64,000 nt of DNA from JBBIPA01 sp963775935 (GCA_963775935.1 CAVZKR010000006.1:1-64000), one strand, 5' to 3'. Shown: positions 19,371-29,299, counted from the stretch's first letter. Numbers and translations: made by a program. The notes: a model not told the origin generated them from the letters alone.

Positions 19371-20328
19371 GGTTAAGCAGATACTGGCAGTAGATTTAGG
19401 CGGAACAAAAATACGGTCAGCTATTGTGCTGTCTGATGGCGAAATACTGTCTTCTAAAAAGTATCCCACCCAAGCGGCTAAAGGTCCTGAGGAAGTGATC
19501 AGAAGACTTATATTTGCAATAAAAGATACTCTGATGAGGGGTGGGCTGAAGATTCATGAGCTAAATGGTATTGTAATAGCATCTGCTGGTATTCTAGATG
19601 TAAAGAATGGAATTATAACTGCGTCTCCCAGTTTGCCCGGTTGGCGGGATATACCTTTACGCAATATACTAAATGAGAGATTGAAAATAGATGTATATTT
19701 AATTAATGATGCCAGCGCAGCGGCTTTAGGTGAGCATCGTTTTGGCGCTGGGCAAGGATTAAATAACTTGGTTTATCTTACGGTGAGCACAGGTATAGGT
19801 GGAGGTCTTATTATTGACGGAAAGCTCTATAGTGGCAGTGATGGTTGTGCTGGTGAGATAGGGCATATGATTATTGAAGCCGACGGGCCGAAGTGTAATT
19901 GTGGCAGTTTTGGTTGTCTGGAAATCATGGCTTCAGGAACAGCGATAGCTCGAGAAGCGCGTCAGCGTGTTGCCCTTGGTGAAAAGAGTTCTCTTATCGA
20001 GTTTGCTATAAATACAGGCGGTATCACTGCAGAGACGGTAGCCCACGCAGCCAAACATGGCGATGCTATGGCTTGTGAGGTTGTAAGCAAAACGGCTTAT
20101 TATCTTGGTGTTGGCATTGCTAACGTAGTTAATATTTTCAATCCTGAGATGGTGATCATTGGTGGTGGCGTGTCGAAAATGGGCGAGATGCTTCTCAAAC
20201 CAGCTCGAAAAGTGGTGAAACAAAGGGCATTCAAATTACCTACGAGTACAGTACGTATAATGCGCTCTCGCCTGGGTGATAATGCAGGTATTGTTGGTGC
20301 AGCCGTCTCTATCTTTGAAGGGTGTTAG
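19351..20328 (+). CDS. ROK-family sugar kinase, probable glucokinase
   Basis: 325 residues. The ATP motif is VDLGGTKIRSAIV (about 13-25), followed by NDASAAALGEHRFGAG (about 115-130), TVSTGIGGGLIIDG and the ROK zinc-type motif CNCGSFGCLE (about 179-188), with no DNA-binding domain at the N-terminus. It overlaps glgA by 20 bases, so the two are probably coupled. The context suggests phosphorylation of glucose released from or destined for glycogen. Other ROK substrates, such as N-acetylmannosamine or fructose, cannot be excluded. Confidence 0.88.
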   Translation: MIVPQTKVKQILAVDLGGTKIRSAIVLSDGEILSSKKYPTQAAKGPEEVIRRLIFAIKDTLMRGGLKIHELNGIVIASAGILDVKNGIITASPSLPGWRDIPLRNILNERLKIDVYLINDASAAALGEHRFGAGQGLNNLVYLTVSTGIGGGLIIDGKLYSGSDGCAGEIGHMIIEADGPKCNCGSFGCLEIMASGTAIAREARQRVALGEKSSLIEFAINTGGITAETVAHAAKHGDAMACEVVSKTAYYLGVGIANVVNIFNPEMVIIGGGVSKMGEMLLKPARKVVKQRAFKLPTSTVRIMRSRLGDNAGIVGAAVSIFEGC

Positions 20329-20349
20329 GGGAAGTTGCAATTGTGTGAA

Positions 20350-20378
20350 TTGACATAACACTATTGGTTTACTAAAAT
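20350..20378 (+). promoter_or_regulatory. Strong sigma-70-type promoter for alaS
   Basis: TTGACA (20350-20355), a 17-base spacer and TAAAAT (20373-20378). The predicted transcript start (about 20385) is only a few bases from the annotated alaS ATG at 20390. Either the mRNA is almost leaderless or translation starts at the in-frame GTG at 20399. Confidence 0.65.
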
Positions 20379-20389
20379 CCAGAAAGGTA

Positions 20390-23047
20390 ATGAATACGGT
20401 GAATAGCAACGAAATCAGGCAGTTATTTCTCAGTTTCTTTGAAGAGAAGCAACATATGATTATTCCGAGTTCATCATTGGTGCCTTATGCCGACCCGACC
20501 TTGTTGTTAACCACTGCTGGCATGGTGCAGATAAAGCCATATTTTTTAGGATTGGCTGTACCACCAAATCCACGCTTAGCTTCCTGTCAGAAATGCTTTC
20601 GTACTACTGATATAGATTCGGTCGGTGATGCCAAGCATTTAACTTTTTTTGAGATGCTGGGAAATTTTAGTGTTGGCAATTATTTCAAAGAAGAGGCAAT
20701 TGCCTGGGCATGGGAATTTGTCAGCCAGCGCCTCAAAATCAATCCAGAGCGGCTTTGGGTGACTGTCTATTTGGACGATGATGAGGCATTTCGCTATTGG
20801 AGGAACCTCGATTTCCCAGAAAGAAAAATATTCAGGCTTGGTGAGAAGGATAATTTCTGGGGTCCCGCTGGTGATTCGGGTCCTTGTGGTCCCTGTAGTG
20901 AGCTACACTACGATTTTGGAGAGAAGTTTGGTTGTGGTAAGAAGAGTTGTAGACCAGGATGTGACTGCGGACGCTTTTCTGAAATCTGGAACCTTGTATT
21001 CACCCAATATGACCAAGGCCGTGATGGCAAACGTACTCCTCTCCCTAAACCCAATATAGATACTGGCATGGGCTTAGAGAGAACTGCGGCTGTGATGCAG
21101 GGTGTATATTCGGTGTATGATACAGACCTTTTTTTACCCTTGCGAGATACAATCTGTGATTTAGCTCGCCATGAATATGGAAAAGACAAGGCTATGGATC
21201 AGGCTATTAGAATAGTGTCTGAGCATAGTCGTGGTGTTGCCTTTCTGATTGCCGATGGTGTTTTACCTTCAAATGAGGGAAGGGGTTATGTTTTGCGGCG
21301 AATATTACGCAAAGCGAGTTTCTTCGGCAAAAAGCTTGGCATCGAGGGAGCTTTCCTCGGTAATATAGCTGAGGTTGTTATTAGCAAAATGGGCTATATC
21401 TATCCTGAGTTGAAGAATGGACATAATTTCATATTGGATGTTATCAAGACAGAGGAGGGAAAATTCATTGCCACTCTGGATGCGGGAATAAACCTGGTCG
21501 AAAAAACAATTACTGAATCTATGAGTCGAGGCAATGACCATATCAAGGGTAAAGAGATTTTTCGGTTTTACGATACCTACGGTTTCCCTCCCGATTTAAC
21601 AGCAGAGATAGCGAAAGAGAGAGGGTTATCTGTTGATCTTGAGGGTTATGAATTTGAGATGGAGAAACAGCGAGAAAAAGCCAGGGCTAGTCATAAATTC
21701 ACAACTGGGACTGAGGTAAAGGTATCTGGTACTAAAACTACGCTGCCGCCAACTAAATTTATCGGCTATGAAAAGGTAACGAGTAATTCCAAAGTAATCC
21801 ATATTTTGAATCAGGAGTCTCGTTTTCAGATAACATCTGCGAATACAGGTGAAAAAATAGCTATTGTCCTCAATGAAACACCTTTTTATGCAGAAATGGG
21901 AGGTCAGATAGGTGATGTTGGTATACTGACTTCTGACTCAGGCGAGATGATTATAAACAATACTATATGGTCACCTTTTGGGGACATAGCGGAAGGTGTA
22001 ATTGTCCACATAGGAGAAGTCAGCAAAGGCAGTCTATCCGCTGGTGATACTGTTACAGTCGAAATAAATATGGAACGTCGCCTTGACATAGCGCGTAATC
22101 ATACGGCAACACACTTGCTTCAATCAGCTCTGCGTCAAGTGCTAGGCAGTCATGTATCCCAGAGAGGTTCCCTGGTTGAACCTGATAGACTTCGTTTCGA
22201 CTTTTCCCACTCGACCGCCATTGATAAAAAACAGCTCACTGAAATTCAGCAAATCGTTAACCAGAGAATACACCAGAATTTACCTGTTACGAGCAAAGTG
22301 GTTCCTTATAAGCGAGCAATTGCGGAAGGTGCTATGGCTTTATTTGAGGAAAAGTATGGAGAAACTGTCCGTGTACTGGCTATTGGTGAGCCTCCCATAA
22401 GTACCGAGCTTTGTGGTGGCACTCACGTTAAGTCAACTGGCGAGATCGGTCTCTTTTACATTGTTAGCGAGAGCAGCATCGGTACAGGATTGCGCAGAAT
22501 TGAAGCAGTTACAGGGAGAGAAGCGGAAACGTTTATTGAAGAGCGTATTGCGGCATTGGAAACTATAGCTGAGCAGATGAAAACCTCAACTTCCGAGGCT
22601 CCTGAGAAGGTGAAAGCTCTCATTGCTGAGCTATCTGCGGAGCGCAAACGTATAGCAAATCTGGAAAAGAAGCTTTCTAAAAATATGGTGGATGACCTGT
22701 TAAAGCGTAAAGAACATATTAACGGAATAACGGTTATAGCTGCTCAAATATCATCCTCTTCGATACCTTCGCTGCGAGAGATGGGTGACTTAGTACGCGA
22801 ACGACTAAAGAGCGCAGTCATTGTTTTAAGCACCATTCATGACGATAAGCCCGGCTTTGTGGTCATGGTAACCCCAGATTTAGTGGATAGAGGATTGCAT
22901 GCAGGTGAAATAGTGAAACAGGTAGCTGGCGTTACGGGAGGTAGTGGTGGGGGTAAAGCTGAAATGGCTCAAGCTGGTGGTAAGGACAAGAACAAAATCG
23001 GTGATGCTTTAGAATTAGTGAAGACCATTGTGGAAAAAGTTAGTTAG
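20390..23047 (+). CDS. alaS: Alanine--tRNA ligase
   Basis: Charges tRNA-Ala and edits mischarged Ser and Gly. The 885-residue protein has a class II catalytic domain (SSSLVPYADPTLLLTTAGM, NPRLASCQKCFRTTDID, FFEMLGNFSVGNYF, DTGMGLERTAAVMQG), an editing domain with HTATHLLQSALRQVLG and CGGTHVKSTGEIG, and a C-terminal C-Ala domain with GGSGGGKAEMAQAGG. It is full length. The AUG at 20390 or GUG at 20399 may be the start. ruvX follows after four bases. Confidence 0.97.
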   Translation: MNTVNSNEIRQLFLSFFEEKQHMIIPSSSLVPYADPTLLLTTAGMVQIKPYFLGLAVPPNPRLASCQKCFRTTDIDSVGDAKHLTFFEMLGNFSVGNYFKEEAIAWAWEFVSQRLKINPERLWVTVYLDDDEAFRYWRNLDFPERKIFRLGEKDNFWGPAGDSGPCGPCSELHYDFGEKFGCGKKSCRPGCDCGRFSEIWNLVFTQYDQGRDGKRTPLPKPNIDTGMGLERTAAVMQGVYSVYDTDLFLPLRDTICDLARHEYGKDKAMDQAIRIVSEHSRGVAFLIADGVLPSNEGRGYVLRRILRKASFFGKKLGIEGAFLGNIAEVVISKMGYIYPELKNGHNFILDVIKTEEGKFIATLDAGINLVEKTITESMSRGNDHIKGKEIFRFYDTYGFPPDLTAEIAKERGLSVDLEGYEFEMEKQREKARASHKFTTGTEVKVSGTKTTLPPTKFIGYEKVTSNSKVIHILNQESRFQITSANTGEKIAIVLNETPFYAEMGGQIGDVGILTSDSGEMIINNTIWSPFGDIAEGVIVHIGEVSKGSLSAGDTVTVEINMERRLDIARNHTATHLLQSALRQVLGSHVSQRGSLVEPDRLRFDFSHSTAIDKKQLTEIQQIVNQRIHQNLPVTSKVVPYKRAIAEGAMALFEEKYGETVRVLAIGEPPISTELCGGTHVKSTGEIGLFYIVSESSIGTGLRRIEAVTGREAETFIEERIAALETIAEQMKTSTSEAPEKVKALIAELSAERKRIANLEKKLSKNMVDDLLKRKEHINGITVIAAQISSSSIPSLREMGDLVRERLKSAVIVLSTIHDDKPGFVVMVTPDLVDRGLHAGEIVKQVAGVTGGSGGGKAEMAQAGGKDKNKIGDALELVKTIVEKVS

Positions 23048-23051
23048 AAAT

Positions 23052-23471
23052 ATGCGTCATCTAGGATTGGATATTGGGGATAGAAAGATAGGGGTTGCCA
23101 TAAGCGACCCGGAGCAAATATTAGCTAGCCCGCTGACAACTATCGTTCGTGATGATGACGACCAGGCGATAAGTGCTATCATTAATCTGGCCGATCAATA
23201 TCAAATTATGAAGATTATTATTGGTTTGCCGTACTCTTTGAGTGGTAATATGGGCAATCAAGCCATTAAAGTAAAGACTTTTGTGGACAAACTTTCTCAA
23301 CATACCAAAACGGAAATTGAGTTAAGGGATGAGAGACTGTCCACTGTAGCTGTTGAACGCTTGCTTATGGAGGCGGGCAAAAAAAGTCAAAAACGAAAAG
23401 AGCAACGTGATGCTGCGGCGGCTGCCTTTATTCTACAGGGATATTTGGATAGTTTAAAGGCTTCTAGTTGA
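23052..23471 (+). CDS. ruvX: Holliday-junction-resolvase-like nuclease RuvX/YqgF
   Basis: RNase H-fold protein implicated in resolving recombination junctions and in 16S rRNA 5' maturation. The start at ATG 23052 gives MRHLGLDIGDRKIGVAISDP, which contains the first catalytic Asp; a longer frame reaches back into alaS but is not needed. IIGLPYSLSG, the ELRDERLSTVAVERLL block and the late Asp in QRDAAAAAFILQ complete the active site. At about 139 residues it has the usual size. It lies four bases after alaS, and its stop overlaps the aroE ATG by one base. Confidence 0.93.
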   Translation: MRHLGLDIGDRKIGVAISDPEQILASPLTTIVRDDDDQAISAIINLADQYQIMKIIIGLPYSLSGNMGNQAIKVKTFVDKLSQHTKTEIELRDERLSTVAVERLLMEAGKKSQKRKEQRDAAAAAFILQGYLDSLKASS

Positions 23472-24340
23472 TGACACAATACATTCATCTCATCGGTTAT
23501 CCTCTCAAACACTCCGTTTCTCCAGACCTTCAGCAAGCTGCCTTGAATCATTACAAACTCGATGTCCACTATGGACTTTTGGAAACTAAGGCAGAGGAAT
23601 TGCCTTTGGTGCTGACACAGATCAAGCATCATCAAAATCTTGGCGCTAATGTGACGGTGCCTTATAAGGAAATGGTTTTAGACATGCTGGATGAAATTGA
23701 TGACTATGCCAACCTTATTGGAGCTGTAAACACCATAGTCAATCGAGATGGCAAGCTAATAGGTTTTAATACTGACGCCTATGGTTTTATTGAGGCTTTA
23801 CGGAAAGAAGGCAAATTTGACTCAAGGGGGAAGCGGGTGATTCTCATTGGCGCCGGTGGAGTTGCTAGAGCTGCTAGCTTTGCTCTTGTGCAGGAAGGTA
23901 TAGCTTCATTGACTATTGCGAATCGCACTGTAAAGCGAGCAGAGGAACTCCAGGAGGCTTTAATAAAGTATATTGGTGATCAAAGGCTACACGCAAAAGT
24001 TATTATTCTACCTTGGAGTTCGCTAAAGATTAGTGAAACAATAAAAGACTGCCATTTGATAGTGAACTGCACTACCATGGGTATGAGATATTCTACTTTG
24101 GAAGGTCAATCTCCTGTCGAAATAGATTTAATTCCTCCCAGTGCTTTAGTTTATGACTTGGTGTATAATCCTTCGGAAACACCGTTTCTGAAGCTGGCAG
24201 CAAAAGCGGGAGCACGGACTCTCGGCGGATTGCATATGTTAGTTTATCAAGGAGCTGCTGGTTTCGAACTGTGGACAGGTAAAAAAGCTCCGGTCGATGT
24301 AATGTTTTCAGCTGCAAATGCAGCCTTAGGTAGACTGTGA
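23471..24340 (+). CDS. aroE: Shikimate dehydrogenase
   Basis: Reduces 3-dehydroshikimate with NADPH. The substrate-binding half has GYPLKHSVSPDLQQAALNH with the two Ser contacts, the catalytic Lys in NVTVPYKEMVLDML (near residue 65) and the Asp in NTIVNRDGKLIGFNTDAYGF. The cofactor half has GAGGVARAASFALV and the basic NRTVKRAEEL, which indicates NADPH preference. ATG 23471 overlaps the ruvX stop codon. It begins a run of aromatic pathway genes (aroE, aroC, aroK, aroB). Confidence 0.95.
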   Translation: MTQYIHLIGYPLKHSVSPDLQQAALNHYKLDVHYGLLETKAEELPLVLTQIKHHQNLGANVTVPYKEMVLDMLDEIDDYANLIGAVNTIVNRDGKLIGFNTDAYGFIEALRKEGKFDSRGKRVILIGAGGVARAASFALVQEGIASLTIANRTVKRAEELQEALIKYIGDQRLHAKVIILPWSSLKISETIKDCHLIVNCTTMGMRYSTLEGQSPVEIDLIPPSALVYDLVYNPSETPFLKLAAKAGARTLGGLHMLVYQGAAGFELWTGKKAPVDVMFSAANAALGRL

Positions 24341-24346
24341 AGAGGT

Positions 24347-25510
24347 ATGAATAATATGGGGCAATTTCGGTTTGTCACTGCTGGCGAGTCTCATGGTAAG
24401 GGTTTGGTAACGGTTATTGAGGGTATGGTTGCTGGCTTGGCAATTAATGAAGATTACATAGCTAATGAGCTTAAACGGCGGCAGGCTGGCTACGGACGTG
24501 GCCCTCGTATGGCTATCGAGCAGGACAGGGCAGAAATAATATCTGGAGTACGTTACGGATTTACGATAGGTAGTCCCATAAGCTTGCTCATTTGGAATCG
24601 TGACTGGGACAACTGGAGAGAGACGATGAGCGTGGGTACTTCTGATAAAATGGCAGAGCCAATCACTGCTTTTCGTCCCGGGCATGCTGATTTACCTGGA
24701 GTTATTAAATATGGACTTAAAGATATTCGTCCTATTTTGGAAAGAGCCAGCGCTCGAGAAACAACAGCCAGAGTTGCTGCTGGGTCGATAGCCAGAAGAT
24801 TTCTTGAAGAATTTGGCATTACTATTCATAGCCATACGCTCAGTATTGGTGAATATCGAGTGCCTGACAATATAAAGGTTGATTGGAGGCAAATTGAGAA
24901 TTCACCAGTACGCTGCGCCGATTCCAAAATTGAAACGATGATGATAGCAGCTATTGACAAGGCTAAAGCCGATGGCGATACATTAGGTGGGATTTTTGAA
25001 GTAATTGCAACAGGAATGCCTGCTGGTCTGGGTAGCCATGTTCAGTGGTATGAGCGTATTGACGGTCAAATCGCCCAGTCAATAATGAGTATTCACGCTG
25101 TAAAAGGCGTAGAGATTGGCAGTGGATTCTCTTTAGCTAATTTAATGGGATCTGAAGCTCACGACGAAATCAAACCAAATAAGGGCAATACTCCTTTCTG
25201 GACTCGATCTACTAATCGGGCGGGTGGTATTGAGGGGGGTATCAGTAATGGAGAGCCAATTGTCATCAGAGCGGCGATGAAACCGATTTCTACTCTGGGC
25301 AAACCATTATTGTCTATCGATCTCAGAACAAGACAGGCGGTGAAAGCTCATTACGAACGAAGCGATGTCTGCGCCGTCCCTGCGGCGGGAGTTATCGGTG
25401 AGGCTATGGTAGCTGGAGTGCTAGCAGATGCCATACTGCGGAAATTTGGTGGTGACCATTTGAAGGAAACCTTTGCTAATTATCAACACTACATGGAATC
25501 CGTTTCTTAA
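24347..25510 (+). CDS. aroC: Chorismate synthase
   Basis: Forms chorismate from EPSP using reduced FMN. The 387-residue protein has the signatures FVTAGESHGKGLVTVIEG near 7-24, RRQAGYGRGPRMAIEQDRAEI near 44-64, RPGHADLPGVIKYG near 107 and ERASARETTARVAAGSIAR near 128-146. Its length is typical. It starts seven bases after aroE and ends ten bases before aroK. Confidence 0.97.
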   Translation: MNNMGQFRFVTAGESHGKGLVTVIEGMVAGLAINEDYIANELKRRQAGYGRGPRMAIEQDRAEIISGVRYGFTIGSPISLLIWNRDWDNWRETMSVGTSDKMAEPITAFRPGHADLPGVIKYGLKDIRPILERASARETTARVAAGSIARRFLEEFGITIHSHTLSIGEYRVPDNIKVDWRQIENSPVRCADSKIETMMIAAIDKAKADGDTLGGIFEVIATGMPAGLGSHVQWYERIDGQIAQSIMSIHAVKGVEIGSGFSLANLMGSEAHDEIKPNKGNTPFWTRSTNRAGGIEGGISNGEPIVIRAAMKPISTLGKPLLSIDLRTRQAVKAHYERSDVCAVPAAGVIGEAMVAGVLADAILRKFGGDHLKETFANYQHYMESVS

Positions 25511-25520
25511 TAAAAATCAT

Positions 25521-26040
25521 ATGCACCGCGATAAAGATGTAAAAAACATAGCCCTCATAGGTTTCTCAGCCACCGGTAAGTCAACAGTAGCTAAAGAGGT
25601 GGCCGAATACCTTCACTGGGACCATGTAGATACCGACGATGAAATAGTCAAGGTCGGTGGTAAAACCATCCCAGAGATATTTAAGCAGGATGGTGAAGAT
25701 ACATTTAGACAGCTAGAGTGCAAAGTGCTAGAACAAATCTGTCGCAGGAAGAAAGTCGTTTTTTCTACCGGGGGAGGGGTTATCCTTAATCCTGCAAACG
25801 TTAAAATACTTCAGAAGACCTGCGTGATTATTTGCTTGGAAGCAAGGATTGAGACAATTTACCAGCGCTTGCTGCGCGATGCTCTTTATTCGTCTAGTCC
25901 TTTAGTGCGACCGCTCCTTGCTGGAGAAGACTCCCTGAGAACGTATCACGGAGTTAAAAAATTATCGGCAGCCTTATTATTCTATTGCTGATTGGACTGT
26001 TCATACTGATAATCTGACCATTGAAGAGGTAAGCCGCGAG
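25521..26040 (+). pseudogene. aroK: Shikimate kinase (N-terminal part of an AroK-AroB fusion), one-base frameshift
   Basis: Phosphorylates shikimate. From ATG 25521: IALIGFSATGKSTVAKEVA (Walker A), DHVDTDDEIVK, DTFRQLECKVL, STGGGVILNPANV and RPLLAGED. One extra base near 25938 throws the frame into a stop at 25991. In the next frame the normal lid and tail follow (ERITELKNYRQPYYSIAD), and that frame runs without a stop straight into aroB. The original gene therefore appears to encode one bifunctional AroK-AroB polypeptide joined around residue 175. Bifunctional shikimate kinase/dehydroquinate synthases are known in Thermotoga. The pathway is otherwise complete here, so the lesion may be a sequence error. 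Confidence 0.85.
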
Positions 26041-27192
26041 GTGATAAGAGGTTGGCACTACATACAGCGCTCAGGCATAAATGCCCAGCAGAATAGCGAA
26101 ACCGATATTGCTTGTGTAGTAGAGACACCGAGCAAGCGGTATGCTGTCTTTGTTGGCTGGGGTCTATTGTCTAAGCTTGGGGAAAAAATGAGGGAATCGG
26201 GATTATCGGGTAAAGCAGTGATAATAAGCGATGAATTAGTTTTTGCTATCTATGGCGAGCAGGCTAAGAAAACATTGGAAAAGGCTAGCTTTGAAGTTAG
26301 TTATTTCCTAGTGTCTCCTGGTGAATCCTCTAAGAACATTCACGAAGCTGTTAAAATCTATGATTTTCTCATTAAACAACAGGTAGAAAGAAGTGACGTG
26401 CTTGTAGCTTTAGGTGGTGGTATGATCGGGGATCTGGCTGGTTTTGTAGCAGCTACTTATTTGCGTGGTATTTCTTGGGTACAGGTGCCGACCAGTCTTA
26501 TAGGAATGGTAGATGCCAGTATCGGTGGCAAGGTGGCAATTGACCATCCGCGTGGTAAAAATCTAATTGGTGCATTTTATCAACCATGTTTTGTTTTAGC
26601 CGATGTTCAGACTTTGTCTAGCTTACCCCCGCGTGAGCTAACTTCGGGGTGGGCTGAAGTCATTAAATATGGATTAATTTTGGATGCTGAGTTTTTTAAA
26701 AATCTTGAAGAGAATGTCGAAGCGCTAGTTTGTTTAAAGCCCGATATTACTGTTAAAGCAATTGCTCATTGTGCCTGCATTAAAGCCAGTGTTGTTAGTG
26801 AAGATGAAAGGGATACTGGCAAGCGTATTATTTTAAACTATGGACATACGGTAGCTCATGGGCTTGAGTCAACTACTAAGTACGGGGTATTTCTTCATGG
26901 TGAGGCAGTGTCTATTGGCATGATGGCAGCTACGAAGCTGAGTCAGCGATTGGGTTTATTACCGTCGGATACAGTGCAGCGGCAGCAGGTACTCCTTGAG
27001 AAATTTCATCTACCTGTAAGTTGCTCAGGAATAGATATCGATGACGTTCTGACTGCGATGAAATGGGATAAGAAAGTGCGGAATAAAGCTATTCAGTGGG
27101 TTTTATTGGAGTGTATCGGTAAGGCAGTTGTGCGTAACGATGTTCCACAGGAGTGTGTCCTGGGTGTTCTTAAAGAGGTGATAAAAGCTTGA
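26041..27192 (+). CDS. aroB: 3-dehydroquinate synthase (C-terminal part of the AroK-AroB fusion)
   Basis: Converts DAHP to 3-dehydroquinate using NAD+ and a divalent metal. Key motifs: SPGESSKN near 96, LGGGMIGDLAGFVAATYLRG near 123-142, VPTSLIGMVDASIGGKVAID near 148-167, GWAEVIKYGLI, the metal ligand region LNYGHTVAHGLE and LHGEAVSIGMMAA. The first 40 residues (from GTG 26041) are really the shikimate kinase tail and a linker, so this frame is probably not translated from its own start. Its end overlaps the next gene by four bases. Confidence 0.93.
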   Translation: MIRGWHYIQRSGINAQQNSETDIACVVETPSKRYAVFVGWGLLSKLGEKMRESGLSGKAVIISDELVFAIYGEQAKKTLEKASFEVSYFLVSPGESSKNIHEAVKIYDFLIKQQVERSDVLVALGGGMIGDLAGFVAATYLRGISWVQVPTSLIGMVDASIGGKVAIDHPRGKNLIGAFYQPCFVLADVQTLSSLPPRELTSGWAEVIKYGLILDAEFFKNLEENVEALVCLKPDITVKAIAHCACIKASVVSEDERDTGKRIILNYGHTVAHGLESTTKYGVFLHGEAVSIGMMAATKLSQRLGLLPSDTVQRQQVLLEKFHLPVSCSGIDIDDVLTAMKWDKKVRNKAIQWVLLECIGKAVVRNDVPQECVLGVLKEVIKA

Positions 27193-28055
27193 GAATTGCT
27201 CTGGATGGACGACCCACATTTCTTACCTATATAGAGGTGCTGAAACCCCGAGAGACCAGTTTACTTATTTTCATTGGAGCATGTGCGGCAATTATTGCTG
27301 CTCGTGGGAATTTGACGGTAGAGACTTTTACCCTGGCTCTAATGGCCATTGCTCTGGGTAGTGCTGGTTGCAATGGGCTTACTAATTATTTAGACCGCGA
27401 GGTTGATGCTAAAACAAAGCGAACCCGTAATCGAGTTTTGCCTTCAAATCGTATTCATCCACCACAAAAGGTTTTACCTCTGGTTATTGGGCTTATTGTG
27501 GTGGCACTGACCCTTGCTTATCTGGTTAATCCACTCTGTTTCTTATTTGGGTTGATAGGTACGGTTGCCTCGGCGATATGGCGTAAGACAGTCTCATGTA
27601 CTTTTTTCGGCATTGTTGCTGGCTGCAGCCCGGTGCTTATTGGTTGGTTTGCCTTGAAACCGGAGCTTGATATCAAAATTTCACTAATTTGTTTATTGGT
27701 AGCCTTTTGGATTCCTGTCCACATCTGGAGCGTGATGGTTGCCAACCGCGATGATTACTTGGATGCTGGCTTGCGTTACTTTCCGTTGAACTTGCAGGTG
27801 AAGAATATTGTCAAAATTCTTTTTGCATTATCCATATGCCTCTATTTCACATCTATCTTGCTTTACTTATTCTCCGATTTTAAATTGCTATATCTGGTTG
27901 TTGCTAATGTACTCGGTATAGCGATGATTATGGCAAATGCCAGGCTATTTTTCTCCACAACTTCGTTCGCCGCATGGCAGGTTTACAAATTGTCCAGCTT
28001 TCCTTATCTCGGCATCATGTTTCTTGCTATGTGCCTGGATACTTTGGTGTTATAG
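27189..28055 (+). CDS. UbiA-family prenyltransferase, protoheme IX farnesyltransferase-like
   Basis: Integral membrane prenyltransferase of 288 residues with about eight or nine hydrophobic segments. The first Asp-rich motif is NYLDREVDAKTKRTRNRVLP (about 78-97), which fits the heme O synthase version (D-x3-D then RT-x2-R). PVHIWSVMVANRDDY near 177-191 supplies the second motif. The TTG start at 27189 overlaps the aroB stop by four bases. Heme O synthesis implies a heme-copper oxidase, which is unexpected in a strict anaerobe. Another aromatic or quinone prenylation role is possible, and the neighbouring shikimate genes would fit either. Confidence 0.8.
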   Translation: MRIALDGRPTFLTYIEVLKPRETSLLIFIGACAAIIAARGNLTVETFTLALMAIALGSAGCNGLTNYLDREVDAKTKRTRNRVLPSNRIHPPQKVLPLVIGLIVVALTLAYLVNPLCFLFGLIGTVASAIWRKTVSCTFFGIVAGCSPVLIGWFALKPELDIKISLICLLVAFWIPVHIWSVMVANRDDYLDAGLRYFPLNLQVKNIVKILFALSICLYFTSILLYLFSDFKLLYLVVANVLGIAMIMANARLFFSTTSFAAWQVYKLSSFPYLGIMFLAMCLDTLVL

Positions 28056-28132
28056 CGTAGATGTCACCTCATACCCAAGCTAATTTATTTCTTACTGATA
28101 CCTTCGATGCATGAATTTTGAGATGAATTGAA

Positions 28133-29299
28133 ATGTTTGAAGTACTCAATACTTGTTCGAGGACTCAAGCACGCCTTGGAGAGCTTAGTACACTTCATGG
28201 TGTGGTATCGACACCAATCTTTTTACCCGTGGGTAGTCAGGGTACAGTGAAAACTTTAACTCCTCAGGAACTTCGTGATATCGAAGTAACCATGATTTTA
28301 GGTAATACCTATCATCTTTATCTAAGGCCGGGTATCGATACAATCGAGCAACTTGGTGGGTTACATAGGTTTATGGCTTGGCAAAGCCCAATCCTAACTG
28401 ATAGTGGTGGTTATCAGGTTTTCAGCCTGTCACCTTTGTGCAGAATCAATGAGCAAGGTGTTATTTTTCGCTCTCACATCGATGGGAGTGAGCATAGTTT
28501 CTCTCCAGAGTCGGTTATTGAATTTCAAGAGAGACTAGGTGCTGATGTGATTATGGTATTAGACGAATGTGCTTCCGTCAATGATAATAAAACAAAAGTT
28601 AGAGAGGCAATGTTGAGGACTCACCGTTGGGCAGAGAGATGTTTGAAGCGCCATTCTAGTGGTCGCCAGCTTTTATTTGCTATAGTGCAAGGTGGAATAT
28701 TTCCAGAAATGCGTCAACAGTCAGCGAAAGCTCTTACTGCCATGGATTTCCCTGGTTATGCCATCGGCGGTCTAAGTTTGGGGGAACCTAAGGAGATAAC
28801 ATGGAACATGGTAGGAACAGTATTGGACTTTTTACCGACAAATAAACCCAGGTATCTTATGGGAGTTGGTTCACCAGAGGATATAATCGAAGGTGTGAGT
28901 AGGGGCATTGATATTTTCGATTGTGCGTTGCCAACGAGAGTGGCTCGTAACGGCGCGCTTTTTACTAATGAGGGGAGAAAAAATATCGATAGGGCTAGCT
29001 TTAAATCAAAAGAGGGCCCTTTCGATGAGAGCTGTGATTGTTATACCTGTCGCACCTTTTCAGCAGCTTATTTGCACCATCTTTTTAAGTGTAGCGAATT
29101 GTTAGCTTACAGGTTGGCAACTATTCATAACCTCAGATTTATTACGAGGCTAATATGTGACATACGAACAGCCATACAAAGGGGTATTTTTGCTGATTTC
29201 AGGGATGATTTTCTTACTCGGTATAAAACTACTAATGAATCTGTAAGAATTGTCCAGAAGCACAAATGGCTAAATGCCCAGCAAGAAAAGAGTGCCTAG
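28133..29299 (+). CDS. tgt: Queuine tRNA-ribosyltransferase (tRNA-guanine transglycosylase)
   Basis: Exchanges guanine 34 for preQ1 in tRNAs with GUN anticodons. The 388-residue protein has GTVKTLTPQEL, ILGNTYHLYLRPG near 51, the nucleophile region ILTDSGGYQVFSLS near 87-100, FAIVQGGIFPEMR near 178, the second Asp in GIDIFDCALPTRVARNGALF, and the zinc site CDCYTCRTFS followed by a His near residue 330. It is full length. No preQ1 riboswitch was recognised upstream. Confidence 0.96.
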   Translation: MFEVLNTCSRTQARLGELSTLHGVVSTPIFLPVGSQGTVKTLTPQELRDIEVTMILGNTYHLYLRPGIDTIEQLGGLHRFMAWQSPILTDSGGYQVFSLSPLCRINEQGVIFRSHIDGSEHSFSPESVIEFQERLGADVIMVLDECASVNDNKTKVREAMLRTHRWAERCLKRHSSGRQLLFAIVQGGIFPEMRQQSAKALTAMDFPGYAIGGLSLGEPKEITWNMVGTVLDFLPTNKPRYLMGVGSPEDIIEGVSRGIDIFDCALPTRVARNGALFTNEGRKNIDRASFKSKEGPFDESCDCYTCRTFSAAYLHHLFKCSELLAYRLATIHNLRFITRLICDIRTAIQRGIFADFRDDFLTRYKTTNESVRIVQKHKWLNAQQEKSA

